Origin: Phycisphaerae bacterium
GTDB lineage: Bacteria; Planctomycetota; Phycisphaerae; UBA1845; Fen-1342
DNA length: 63,293 nucleotides
Direction: 5' to 3'
Assembly (NCBI GenBank): GCA_030612705.1
Contig: JAUWNI010000006.1
Location: 1-63,293 of the forward strand
Of this stretch, positions 1-7,888 are shown piece after piece (the first letter of the stretch is position 1; each line of letters starts with the position of its first letter). The position numbers and the translations under genes were made by a program. Under the pieces are notes generated by a model, which was not told the origin of the DNA, made no database searches, and worked only from the letters and a program-made list of their open reading frames with translations.

Positions 1-176
1 CGATGTAGGCTATCGGGAGGCGTTCGGCTATCTACGTCGGCCGCGGGGGGCCGACGCTACCTGCAAATTGAGGTGTGACGGAGTACTAGTACTCCGTCAC
101 ACGTAAAATGTCGGGTGGCACAGGCGTCCCGCCTATGCACACCCCACGGGCGAGACGCCCATGCCACCCGGATAAG
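1..176. repeat. Repeat-only stretch at window start
   Basis: No gene is visible before 216. Bases 1-60 hold a GC-rich fragment (GGCCGCGGGGGGCCGACGC) that resembles one at 3546-3640. Bases 73-102 are a perfect 30-bp palindrome made of two TAGTACTCCGTCACAC ends placed head to head, matching the ends of the MITE-like family seen elsewhere. Bases 111-172 form a further inverted repeat of the 'GGCGTCCCGCC / GGCGAGACGCC' kind. This is read directly from sequence; the family assignment is inference. Confidence 0.6.
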
Positions 177-215
177 ATGCAAACAGGATGAGTCAGACCA
201 CTAGTATATAGTGTT

Positions 216-1205
216 ATGGTCAACGCGGTTACCGATATTAATGCCGTTCGTCACGCGGGTTACGTCCCGGATGAGTTCCCCGCGCGGTGGTACGATCGCG
301 CTTACGAGCTGCATTGCCGTGCCTGGCCCACCGCGTGGGAGGGCCAACTCAGCCGGGAGCGCTTTGTCGCCGAGCTCAACAGCGATCACGTAGACGTGCT
401 TTACACGCCTGACGACAGCGGGAACGGTAACGGGGACCAATTGCTGGCGTACGTAAAGTGGAAGGCGACCGAGAAGTTCCACCTGAGCCGTGATCAGTTA
501 TCAGACAACACGTTGACATCATTGCCGTCAGCCCCGCTGGCCGGGTACGTGTGCGCTTACGAAATCACCGCCACGGCCGACCGCTCCTGGCGCGGGCTGG
601 GCCGCCGACTGTTGACCGAGACGATCGAACACTGGGAACGTACTCATAGCCAGGCTGTTTTCTGCACATACTCCCCGAAGCGCGGGCTCACCGCGGCGTT
701 GCGACAGCTTGCTGAGATCGAACAGGATGGCCGACCCGCAATCGAGGCCTTCGCTCATCGTGCGGGTTCCGCGGCGTCACGTCATATCGAAGAATGGATC
801 GCCCGCCTGGACCAATCGCTGGAAGCGTTCGTCCGCCGTGAAATCATCCCGGTCCCGGACGAGCGGATTATCCAACATCTGGCCGAGCTCGGCGACCGCT
901 ACGGCCGGGACCTGGTCGAGGGCGTGGTGGCGGCGATCGGGATCGCGTACAACTTCGTCCTGCGTGCCCGCTCCGGTCAGCCGGTGTGCGGACCGGCCGC
1001 GTTTCATCGGGCGCTGGGAGCCGAACATTGGCGGCAGTACCCGGCCAGCGCGACCAACTGCGCCGACGCCCTGGGCCTGGTCGATCATTGGCGCTATAGC
1101 CACGACCCGGCCCGCCGGAAGACGTGTGCAACACTGTTCAAAGAGCAGCGCACCAGCCGTGCCCGGCAGTCCGCCGACCCGGATCAACTCGTAGTCCTGG
1201 CATGA
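216..1205 (+). CDS. GNAT-like N-acetyltransferase domain protein with unknown C-terminal region
   Basis: Predicted 329-residue cytosolic protein. Residues about 20-155 look like a GNAT fold: the segment R126-G-L-G-R-R around 125-133 fits the acetyl-CoA pyrophosphate-binding loop, and it is followed by an FCTYSP strand near 149-154. The C-terminal half (about 165-320) is mostly helical and I do not recognise it. The acceptor substrate cannot be told from sequence. The ATG start at 216 follows a repeat-rich leader with no clear Shine-Dalgarno sequence. The 3' end overlaps the convergent acetyl-CoA carboxyltransferase gene by 22 bp, so the two genes run tail to tail. An acyl-CoA-using enzyme beside a carboxyltransferase is suggestive, but no functional link is shown. 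Confidence 0.55.
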   Translation: MVNAVTDINAVRHAGYVPDEFPARWYDRAYELHCRAWPTAWEGQLSRERFVAELNSDHVDVLYTPDDSGNGNGDQLLAYVKWKATEKFHLSRDQLSDNTLTSLPSAPLAGYVCAYEITATADRSWRGLGRRLLTETIEHWERTHSQAVFCTYSPKRGLTAALRQLAEIEQDGRPAIEAFAHRAGSAASRHIEEWIARLDQSLEAFVRREIIPVPDERIIQHLAELGDRYGRDLVEGVVAAIGIAYNFVLRARSGQPVCGPAAFHRALGAEHWRQYPASATNCADALGLVDHWRYSHDPARRKTCATLFKEQRTSRARQSADPDQLVVLA

Positions 1206-3406
1206 TTGCGCCGCTGGGAAAATGAGTTCATCGGGTGAAAAGGTTCCTGCCCCTTTTTTCTTCCCGTCACGAGTCTTTGCTCGATCGTGTTGGTTTTGAC
1301 GGGTGAATTGTCCAGGAGAAGCTCTTCCTTTGGCTCCCACTTGCGAGGCCGACGCGTTTGCAGGTCGGCTAGCCGGCCGCCGCCGGCCACGTGTTCCAGT
1401 AGCTCGGCGATTCTCTTGCCCAGACGGTCGGTGGTGACGCATTCGTCCACGAACCCGTGATGCAACAGCCACGTCTCGTGTTGAAAGTCGGCCGCGACCT
1501 TGCGCTGCTGAAATTGCTCGACCACGCGCTTGCCGGAGAAGCCGATGTTGGCTGAACCTTCCACGACGATCATGTAGTCGCCGCGCAGCCCGTAGCTGAT
1601 CGCCGTCCCGCCGAGCGTGGGGTCGGCAATGATTGAGATGTGCGGCACGCCGGTCTCCTCCAACTCGTTTAGCGCGTGTTGGGCCTTGGGGATGTTGCGG
1701 TACATGGAAGGCGTGCCTTCCTGCATCCGCGCCCCGCCGCCCATTGCGAGCGTGACCAGAGGAGTTCGGGTTTCGAGCGCCTGGTGGGCGGCGTAGCGGA
1801 ACTTCTCGCTGATCTCGTCGCAAAGACTGCTTCCGACCAGACCGAAGTTGTTGACCGCCAGCACGGCGGGGTGACCGCCGATCCTGGCCGACCCCGTGAT
1901 TAACCCGGAGTGCAACCCGGTTTTCTTGATCCCGCGCGCCAAGGCATCCTGGTATTGCGGGAATTGAAGCTGATCCACCGAGCAATACCGAATCGTCTCC
2001 TCAAATTCCTGAAACGACCCCTCGTCCGTCAACAGGCGGATGCTGTCGACCGGGTGCAGGCGTCGGTACGGGCTGGCGCCGCCGTTGGGATGCAGCGACG
2101 CCGCGCCGTTCATATCGCCGTAACGTCGCGCGAGCACGAACTCCCGAAGCTGTGCCCACTGGATTTTGCTCAGCGTGAACGTCTTGCTCGCGAGCGCTTT
2201 GCTCAAGTATTGCGAATCCCGCCGCTCGATCGCGTAGATCATCCGGGCCACGCGCTGCCGGCCCTCCGCCTGGATGAGCCGGGCGGCCTCGTCGATCGGC
2301 TTTCCGTTCCCCCGGAGATCCTTGCCGGTTTCCTTCACGAGATACTTCGCGAGCTGCTTCCGCAGGTTTGTGAAGGCCTTATTCTGTTCGGTGGCCTGCC
2401 GGGCCAGAGTGTCGGCATCCCGCTGCTCGTCTGATTCTCCCCAGACGCCCATCGCGAAGAACTTCTCGCGGCGGATACGCTCGGCTTCGCCCGCGCTCAA
2501 ATCCAGAAGCTGGGCGAGGTTTCGCACCACTGCTTCCTTTCCCTTGACCAGAAGCTCTCGTGGGTAGCGATGCCCGGGGTGCAGCCCTTCCTCGACCACT
2601 TCGTCCACGGTTTCCTGACGGATTGCATCCTCAGAGGTCAGCCGCAGACCATCCGCGGCCTTGCGGATCGATTCCAGGCTGCGATTGCGAAACAGGATCG
2701 ACGCACACCCTCCCGGGCTGATTACCATGTACGTCGCGTACCGGTTCATGATCGTGCGATTCGTCGGCGTGATGGCGATCGCCCCGCCGCTGGCTCCCAG
2801 GCTGATGATGTAGGACAGGTTCGGCACTCTGAGGGACGTGGTCTTGTGGATGACCTCGTTGATCGCGAAGGCCTGGCCTGCCTCCTCCGAGTATTCCGAT
2901 GGGTCGGCACCGGGCGTATCCACGAAAACCATCACCGGCCAGCCGCGCTGCTCGGCGAGATCCATGAAGTGCACCGCCTTGCGAAAGCCGTCCGGGTAGC
3001 CCATCCCCTGATTCCAGCGCTGGTACTCGGAAACCGACAGCGTGAGCAGATCATCTCGTTGCGAGGACGGTCCGGTCTGCTGCCCGACGACGACCACGTC
3101 GATCTGCCGACCGGCGATCTCGATCTTCCCCTGGCCGGCAACCATTAGATGGTCGCCCCGCACCTCCGGATTGTGGAAAAGGTGAACATCGTGAAAAATG
3201 TAGCGGATGTAATCGAGCGTTTTGGGTCGCAGGGGGTGTCCCGAGAGGAGAAACGTGTCGTAGGCGCTGAGGTTGGGGTAGACCTCGCGCTCGCGGGCCT
3301 CCAACCGGGCCCGCGTTTTCGCATAGGCCGGGCCCTGCTTCGGCATCGCCGCCAACTGCTCATCCAGGGCGTGGATCTCGGTTTCAAATGGCAAAATGAA
3401 CGACAC
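1184..3406 (-). CDS. Fused acetyl-CoA carboxylase carboxyltransferase (AccA-AccD order)
   Basis: A 740-residue protein carrying both carboxyltransferase halves that transfer carboxybiotin CO2 to acetyl-CoA in the first step of fatty acid synthesis. The AccA-like half covers about 50-300, with oxyanion-hole glycine motifs LGASGGA at 203-209 and PGGCA at 231-235. A charged helical linker (about 305-435) leads to the AccD-like half (about 445-690), with MGGGARMQEG at 555-564 and DPTLGG at 595-600. The four-cysteine zinc ribbon normally found at the AccD N-terminus is absent: there is no Cys between 236 and 474. The start is GTG at 3406; no better upstream start is evident. Separate accA and accD genes are the norm in most bacteria, so the fusion, its order and the missing ribbon stand out. 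A propionyl- or other acyl-CoA carboxylase specificity is possible. Confidence 0.85.
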   Translation of the reverse strand: MSFILPFETEIHALDEQLAAMPKQGPAYAKTRARLEAREREVYPNLSAYDTFLLSGHPLRPKTLDYIRYIFHDVHLFHNPEVRGDHLMVAGQGKIEIAGRQIDVVVVGQQTGPSSQRDDLLTLSVSEYQRWNQGMGYPDGFRKAVHFMDLAEQRGWPVMVFVDTPGADPSEYSEEAGQAFAINEVIHKTTSLRVPNLSYIISLGASGGAIAITPTNRTIMNRYATYMVISPGGCASILFRNRSLESIRKAADGLRLTSEDAIRQETVDEVVEEGLHPGHRYPRELLVKGKEAVVRNLAQLLDLSAGEAERIRREKFFAMGVWGESDEQRDADTLARQATEQNKAFTNLRKQLAKYLVKETGKDLRGNGKPIDEAARLIQAEGRQRVARMIYAIERRDSQYLSKALASKTFTLSKIQWAQLREFVLARRYGDMNGAASLHPNGGASPYRRLHPVDSIRLLTDEGSFQEFEETIRYCSVDQLQFPQYQDALARGIKKTGLHSGLITGSARIGGHPAVLAVNNFGLVGSSLCDEISEKFRYAAHQALETRTPLVTLAMGGGARMQEGTPSMYRNIPKAQHALNELEETGVPHISIIADPTLGGTAISYGLRGDYMIVVEGSANIGFSGKRVVEQFQQRKVAADFQHETWLLHHGFVDECVTTDRLGKRIAELLEHVAGGGRLADLQTRRPRKWEPKEELLLDNSPVKTNTIEQRLVTGRKKGQEPFHPMNSFSQRRNHARTTS

Positions 3407-3756
3407 GGCTGCTTCTCATATGTGCGGGTCTTGGCCGTATGCCCGACCGCAAGCTCCGTCACCGACGGGTTCTCTCAACCAGTATACAAGAAACGGGGTG
3501 AACGCCGCCAGTAATCATAACCTGATGGTCCTAGTGTACCGCCACGCCTTACATTGCGGGTAGCGTCGGCCCTCCGCGGCCGACGTAGGCCCTGGGGAGA
3601 CATTCAGCTATCTACGTTGGCCGCGGGAGGGCAAACTTGCGAAGAGATGACCGTACAAGCGATCAAGTTGCCACGGCTTTTATCCGATAATATCACAGAG
3701 GCACTGAATTTGTGCACTCACGGGAAGTGATCAAGTTGGTTTCCAGGGAGGCGTCA
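3407..3756. other. Intergenic region with GC-rich inverted repeat
   Basis: This gap separates divergent genes. Bases 3546-3640 carry an inverted repeat with arms containing GGCCCTCCGCGGCCGACG and TTGGCCGCGGGAGGGC, related to the repeat at the window start. The rest shows no gene. A promoter for the carboxyltransferase gene should lie in 3410-3540 but I cannot pick a convincing pair of hexamers. Confidence 0.4.
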
Positions 3757-3936
3757 ATGAAAGCGCCAATCCAGTCAAAAAAAGCATACCTGTTGGCGTC
3801 TTTGTTGCCCGGATTGTTACTGCTCGCCGCCGGTTGTACGAATGACGGATCGCCAAGGGAGATCTTCATCGAAGCGATCGGGAACTTTGTGAAGGGCTTG
3901 ATTGACGTCGGCGTAGCAACTGCTCTGGGCAATTAG
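3757..3936 (+). CDS. Small predicted lipoprotein
   Basis: A 59-residue protein starting at ATG 3757, chosen over an upstream in-frame ATG at 3712 because CCAGGGAGG sits 6-8 nt before it and because the product then opens with a lipoprotein signal. The N-terminus has a KK-containing n-region, a leucine-rich core and the lipobox LLAAGC, so the mature protein would begin at that cysteine with only about 34 residues. The mature part ends in a short hydrophobic segment (FVKGLIDVGVATALG). I do not recognise the family. It is likely an envelope-anchored small protein of unknown role and stands alone between repeat-rich gaps. Confidence 0.6.
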   Translation: MKAPIQSKKAYLLASLLPGLLLLAAGCTNDGSPREIFIEAIGNFVKGLIDVGVATALGN

Positions 3937-4291
3937 TGAGCATACGCGGTTTACCAATGGCTGTTACCCGAACCGGGTTTTCTAAACGCCGGCGGGTGAG
4001 CGTCAGGAAAGTGGGTAACGCCTGAATGTCATTCCGACCGCGTCCGCCTGGGGTGGACGCGCGGAGGAATCCGACCCAAACCCGAGTTCCGGCTAGTGCT
4101 CCGTCACACCTCAATTGATGGGTGCCTTGCCCAAGCCGAAGGCGCGGGCATGTTTCTCGATACGGAACCAGCATGGCCGCGCTTCGCTTGGCCATGGCAC
4201 CCAATCCGCTCGTACCCGTCAATTCAACTGTGACAGAGTACTGGGGTGAACGTCGGGATAGCGCGGAATTCTACTCCGGCAAGACCACTTG
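3937..4291. other. Intergenic DNA with one MITE-like element
   Basis: No gene is supported here. The main content is the terminal-inverted-repeat element at 4094-4242, listed separately. The stretch 3937-4093 is unremarkable non-coding DNA. Confidence 0.4.
4094..4242. mobile_element. MITE-like element, TAGTGCTC family, core type B
   Basis: About 149 bp bounded by imperfect terminal inverted repeats: TAGTGCTCCGTCACACCTCA on the left and, on the right, the inverse of AGTACTCTGTCACAGTTGAA. Inside lies a second inverted repeat, GGGTGCCTTGCCCAAGC on the left against GCTTGGCCATGGCACCC on the right. The same architecture and core recur at 61761-62054. It encodes no protein, as expected for a non-autonomous element. 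Confidence 0.65.
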
Positions 4292-4455
4292 CCCGGTTAG
4301 TTCGGACACGTGCCGCGGGCCGCGCTGTTGAAGGTAGGCCGACAACCCGTCGGCGATCTTGATCGGCGTCGCCGGGGCGACGAACAACGCCGTGCCCACC
4401 ACGAACGCAGAAGCGCCGGCCAGGAAGAACTCGACCGCATGGCGGGCGCTGCGGA
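4292..4455 (-). pseudogene. Duplicated 3' fragment of pyrD
   Basis: About 164 bp closely match the 3' end of the intact pyrD at 6770-6933. Shared blocks include GTTAGTTCGGACACGTGCCG, GAAGGTAGGCCGACAACCC and CGACGAACAACGCCGTGCC, with scattered mismatches that I judge to be roughly 10-15 percent. The similarity stops sharply at about 4455, so only the C-terminal 50 or so codons are represented and no start exists. The copy and the intact gene bracket the toxin-antitoxin cassette in the same orientation. It may be the scar of an insertion that duplicated the gene end, or the relic of a second, diverged pyrD. Confidence 0.75.
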
Positions 4456-4691
4456 GAACCGATAATTCAAGCTCTTCAACAAATGAAATGGCAGATCGAG
4501 ATGGTGCGTCAAGACGAACCCTACCGGTCTGTTTACTCTCCGCAAAACACGAAACGCTGTTTTACCACGAACCCAAGGAGCCTTGAACCGCTCGCCTCGA
4601 CCTCCGCTTCATAGCTTCCCCCTACACGGCTTACGAGTCTTGCCCGTTGTCGTGCGCTGGGCGAAAATGGGGCTGTGGCGCGCGGGAATCG

Positions 4692-5012
4692 CTACCGCTT
4701 CTTCGGCCTCAGTTCTCGAGGTTGGTGATTCAGCGTTTGACAAATCACATCCGCAACGCGTTTGAGGTGCGCGAGGGAAGTGTGCATGCGAACAGTGTCG
4801 ACCACGGCTTTGCCGTCGTGTATGGTCGAGAAAACGAGTTCTGCCACGGGAATGTCAGCGCGAACCGACATCCGCATCACGTCAACCCACTGCGACTTCA
4901 GGGTCGGATCGTGCTGTTCCGGCAATCTCGATACAACCACTTGAGTTTGTTTGCGGGAAGCGGAGGATGGGACATTCCGTCGTGACACCTTCTTGGTGGA
5001 TTTCGTTGCCAT
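4692..5012 (-). CDS. Small conserved-looking protein, third gene of the toxin-antitoxin cassette
   Basis: Predicted 106 residues from ATG 5012 (an alternative ATG lies at 5021). The N-terminus is basic and low in complexity (MATKSTKK...), followed by a compact region with alternating hydrophobics and a C-terminal helix-like stretch (SLAHLKRVADVICQTL). The pattern loosely recalls small DUF3467-type proteins, but that is only a weak resemblance. The reading frame overlaps the 3' third of the antitoxin gene by about 130 bp in another frame, so either the antitoxin is truncated naturally or both frames are read. Function unknown. Confidence 0.45.
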   Translation of the reverse strand: MATKSTKKVSRRNVPSSASRKQTQVVVSRLPEQHDPTLKSQWVDVMRMSVRADIPVAELVFSTIHDGKAVVDTVRMHTSLAHLKRVADVICQTLNHQPRELRPKKR

Positions 5013-5307
5013 GTAGATCATCCGTAGAAGTCCATTCGAATTCGGGCAGCAGCGCTACCTTGATTCCCAGAGCGAAGAGAATCTTCCCCGCCGACTCAAA
5101 CGTGCAATTAGCATCGCTGTGAAGGATCCTGCTAATGTAAGCTTCCTTCAGACCGGTTCTTTTGGCTAGGTCCCGTTGTGACCAGCCGTTAGAGTTCAAT
5201 TGCTGGATAACAAGCTCTGCCAAGTTGAGCCGAAGCTTCACGCCGTAGCTCTCCGGCTTCCGCTTGTACTCATCGAGAACTCGTAGGATGTCCTGCGTGC
5301 TAGCCAT
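4882..5307 (-). CDS. HigA-like XRE-family antitoxin
   Basis: A 141-residue protein with a helix-turn-helix near residues 35-85: NSNGWSQRDLAKRTGLKEAY followed by an ISRILH recognition helix and an ALGIKV strand, typical of XRE/Cro-type DNA-binding antitoxins. It should neutralise the upstream toxin and repress the shared promoter. It overlaps the toxin gene by 8 bp, the usual arrangement when toxin precedes antitoxin (higBA order). Residues after about 105 form a tail not typical of the family, and this tail coincides with the overlap onto the downstream ORF. ATG start at 5307. Confidence 0.75.
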   Translation of the reverse strand: MASTQDILRVLDEYKRKPESYGVKLRLNLAELVIQQLNSNGWSQRDLAKRTGLKEAYISRILHSDANCTFESAGKILFALGIKVALLPEFEWTSTDDLHGNEIHQEGVTTECPILRFPQTNSSGCIEIAGTARSDPEVAVG

Positions 5308-5692
5308 TGGGAACCTTTCGCCATAACGACGCGTCTGCCCTGACTTTGGCCACGTCCTTGATCCTCTTCTTCTCTGCTTTCGAGAGCTTCTGCCGGCCCT
5401 TCGTAAACACGTCTACTCCGATAAACCCGGTCTTTCGATCATCTTCGTAAAAGCCGATCAGTCGAAACAACGACGCGTGCAATCCAATTCGATACACCCC
5501 GTTCCCTTCGTACTTGATCGGCCGCCCCACCTTTGCTTCAAAATTGATGAAGCCGACTTTGGCAAAGTGCTCCAGCTTTACCGCCAACTCGCCGGCCTTT
5601 TCCGATTCGCACAATTGCGCTCTGACTTTATCGGTCAGCCAAACCTCGGTCTTGAAGTCGCGTCCGACGAATAGCCCATGAGCATCAATCAT
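5300..5692 (-). CDS. RelE/HigB-like (Gp49/DUF891-type) toxin
   Basis: A 130-residue protein with the layout of phage-derived Gp49-like or HigB-type mRNA interferases: VRAQL helix, GRPIKYEGNGVYRIGL strand pair near 55-75, a RLIGFYEDD strand near 80-90 and a lysine-rich C-terminal helix (KLSKAEKKRIKDVAKV). Toxins of this group cleave ribosome-bound mRNA. It is followed with 8-bp overlap by an XRE antitoxin, which strongly supports the assignment. A TTGACA hexamer (5715-5720, minus strand) with TTAAAA at 5692-5697 places the likely transcription start near or just inside the first codons, so the true start may lie slightly downstream or the mRNA may be leaderless. Confidence 0.75.
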   Translation of the reverse strand: MIDAHGLFVGRDFKTEVWLTDKVRAQLCESEKAGELAVKLEHFAKVGFINFEAKVGRPIKYEGNGVYRIGLHASLFRLIGFYEDDRKTGFIGVDVFTKGRQKLSKAEKKRIKDVAKVRADASLWRKVPNG

Positions 5693-5905
5693 TTTAACTT
5701 TTAAGTAAAGGCCGTGTCAAGGCCCACTTTTTACGGAAAGGAGGCGATTTCCGCCAAATTGCACCATATCGTACCCTGATCCGCTCCCGTGACAAAGCAC
5801 AACCAGGTGCCCTGATCCCCACGACTAGTCCCGGCCGGCGGCGCAGTGGGTCGGGTGGCCCATGGCTTTAGCCGTGGGGAACACGAATCAGCCGTCCATT
5901 CGTGT
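5693..5905. repeat. Half copy of the CATGGCTTTAGCCGTGG repeat at a gene end
   Basis: Bases 5853-5905 contain the left arm GGGTGGCCCATGGCTTTAGC and the central ACGAATC...GATTCGT-like spacer, but the right arm is missing. It abuts the TAG stop of the downstream membrane-protein gene. The remainder of the gap holds the toxin promoter region. Confidence 0.6.
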
Positions 5906-6610
5906 CTATTTATCCACTAATTCCGAAATGAACTCGTTCAGCCGTCGCATCTTGGCTTCCAAGCCGTGCATCTTTTCCTGACGCCGCTTCAGGTACTCCA
6001 TTTCCTGTTTCGGGCCAGATTGCGGAAGCAAGCTAGAGAACGTCATTCCGGTGCTATCGTTGAGTCGTGCGAGATAGTCCTTGCCCAGTTTCTGCATGAT
6101 GAAGCCTACCAGGTGCTGGTACCAAGTATCACAGGCATCAAAGACGTCCCGTGGTTCTCGACGCTTCAGTCGCTCATAGAGCTTCTGGCCCTCAGCCAAG
6201 AACATCCCCAGCTCCTCGCGGACCCGCGTGTCCCTGCCTGAGTCGTCTAAACGTTGAATCAAGTCACGGTTGTCCGACCTTAAAGCATCGCATTCCTCGT
6301 GGAGCTGGGTATACTCCTCGTACACGGCTGCGAGAAACGCTCGTGCGAAAACAATTAGTATCGGCGCTGCGGCCCATAGCGGACTGATTCCTTCCCACGC
6401 CATGAGCTTCTTTCCCAGTGATTCGTTGAACAACAAGACGAAGAAGAAGAAGACGGCCAGGACACCTTCCACTTGACGTACTGCCGTCCACAGCATGCGC
6501 GGTAGTCGTAAGAGCGTCTTTGCGTAGAAACGCCACATATGGCCATCATACGCGTGGGCGCGCCACTGCGACAGCCTCTTAGCCCCGTAGGGCGCATCTT
6601 GACGTGCCAT
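5906..6610 (-). CDS. Two-TM membrane protein with coiled-coil tail, unknown function
   Basis: Predicted 234 residues from ATG 6610, preceded by CAAGGCCAG; an upstream GTG (6646) and a downstream ATG (6538) are alternatives, and the latter would remove an oddly composed N-terminus. Two hydrophobic segments (VLAVFFFFVLLF and AAAPILIVFARAFLAAVY) are followed by a long charged region with heptad-like character (YTQLHEECDALRSDNRDLIQ). The C-terminus is rich in Lys, Arg and Glu. No catalytic motif is apparent. It is oriented with the toxin-antitoxin genes and lies inside the segment bracketed by the pyrD duplication, so it probably arrived with that accessory cassette. Confidence 0.6.
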   Translation of the reverse strand: MARQDAPYGAKRLSQWRAHAYDGHMWRFYAKTLLRLPRMLWTAVRQVEGVLAVFFFFVLLFNESLGKKLMAWEGISPLWAAAPILIVFARAFLAAVYEEYTQLHEECDALRSDNRDLIQRLDDSGRDTRVREELGMFLAEGQKLYERLKRREPRDVFDACDTWYQHLVGFIMQKLGKDYLARLNDSTGMTFSSLLPQSGPKQEMEYLKRRQEKMHGLEAKMRRLNEFISELVDK

Positions 6611-6747
6611 CTGGCCTTGAGAACCACAGAGTGCGTTCTGACTCACGCTTCGGGTTGCCCCACCCCCAGCGTCGCGCGATGCTTGACTGGGCTACATAGT
6701 GACAGACAGCGTTTACGTACCCGGGGTCGATCCTCCCAGCAGACAGC

Positions 6748-7704
6748 CTACCCGGACAACTTCAATCCGCCGGTTAGTTCGGACACGTGCCGCAGGCCGT
6801 GCTGCTGAAGGTAGGCCGACAACCCATCGGCGATTTTGATCGGCGTCGCCGGGTCGACGAACAACGCCGTGCCTATCGCGATCGCTGAAGCGCCGGCCAA
6901 CAGGAACTCGACCGCGTGGCGGGCGTTCTGGATGCCGCCCATGCCAATAATGGGAATGTCGGCGTCGCGGGCGACCTCGCGGTAGACGCGGTGGATGTTG
7001 TACAGTGCCAGCGGCCGAATCGCCGGCCCGCTCAGCCCGCCGGTGACGTTCGCCAGCAAGGGCTTCCACGTCTCCGTATCGATGCTGAGCCCCGCGTACG
7101 TGTTTATCAGGCTCAGTATCTGCGCGCCGCCGTCAACTGCCGCCCGCGCCGTCTCGGTGATGTCGGTCACGTTCGGCGAGAGCTTGACGATCAGTTTGCC
7201 ACGCTTGATTACGGCGCGGACCGCCTCGACCAATTGCCGTAGCAGTTTGGCATCTGTCCCGAACATCAGCCCGTCGCTTACATTCGGGCAGGAAACGTTC
7301 AGCTCGATGCCGACGATGCAGTCGTGTTTATCGAGCTCGGCCGCGCCCTCGACGTAGTCCTCCCCCGAATGTCCCGCCACGTTGACGAAGACTCGCGTCG
7401 GCATCTCTCGGATAAACGGGATCTTCTCATCGATGAAACGCCGCAAGCCCACGTTGGCCAGGCCGATCGCGTTCAATATACCGGCGTGTACTTCAACGAT
7501 ACGTTGCGGCTCGTTTCCGGGACGCTCGCGCAGCGTGACGCTCTTGGTGGTGAACCCGCCGAGTCGGCGATAATCGAGCACGTCGGCGTATTCGGGGCCG
7601 TAGCCACAGGTTCCCGAAGCGGTCAGCACCGGCGTACACAGCCTGACCCCGGCGAGATCGGTTTCGAGCCCGGTGTCGTTGTACGTTGTTTCAGATGCGT
7701 TCAT
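6748..7704 (-). CDS. pyrD: Dihydroorotate dehydrogenase, class 1B catalytic subunit
   Basis: A 318-residue flavoenzyme that oxidises dihydroorotate to orotate in de novo pyrimidine synthesis. Seen: an N-terminal TASGTCGYG loop (28-36), the active-site segment LNVSCPN with Cys139, a KLSPNVTD strand near 174-181, GGLSGPAIRPLAL and the FMN phosphate-binding IIGMGG motif. The catalytic Cys, rather than Ser, places it in class 1, and the sequence fits type 1B, which normally pairs with PyrK; no pyrK is in the window. ATG 7704 is preferred over an in-frame TTG at 7749. The 3' end is duplicated at 4292-4455. pyrC of the same pathway lies about 6 kb away. Confidence 0.93.
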   Translation of the reverse strand: MNASETTYNDTGLETDLAGVRLCTPVLTASGTCGYGPEYADVLDYRRLGGFTTKSVTLRERPGNEPQRIVEVHAGILNAIGLANVGLRRFIDEKIPFIREMPTRVFVNVAGHSGEDYVEGAAELDKHDCIVGIELNVSCPNVSDGLMFGTDAKLLRQLVEAVRAVIKRGKLIVKLSPNVTDITETARAAVDGGAQILSLINTYAGLSIDTETWKPLLANVTGGLSGPAIRPLALYNIHRVYREVARDADIPIIGMGGIQNARHAVEFLLAGASAIAIGTALFVDPATPIKIADGLSAYLQQHGLRHVSELTGGLKLSG

Positions 7705-7888
7705 ATCGGCAGGATCGATTGGTTTCCGGACGTTGTCAACCGGTGGCAAAGCGGAGCTTGGCGGTCCCCGGCCCGGTCGGCAGGATTACCTCTTGCCGCG
7801 ATTGGGCCGATGAATAGAGCAAGTCTACCCCCGCGCGCATCGGGGCACGGGGCGACTGTATACGCGGAATCCGCCCGTCCGGAACGAT

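Noticed and set aside
777-1985. 402-codon minus-strand ORF
   Set aside because: It overlaps the GNAT-like and carboxyltransferase genes in other frames and its translation is low-complexity Arg/Gly/Pro; both overlapped frames encode recognisable proteins.
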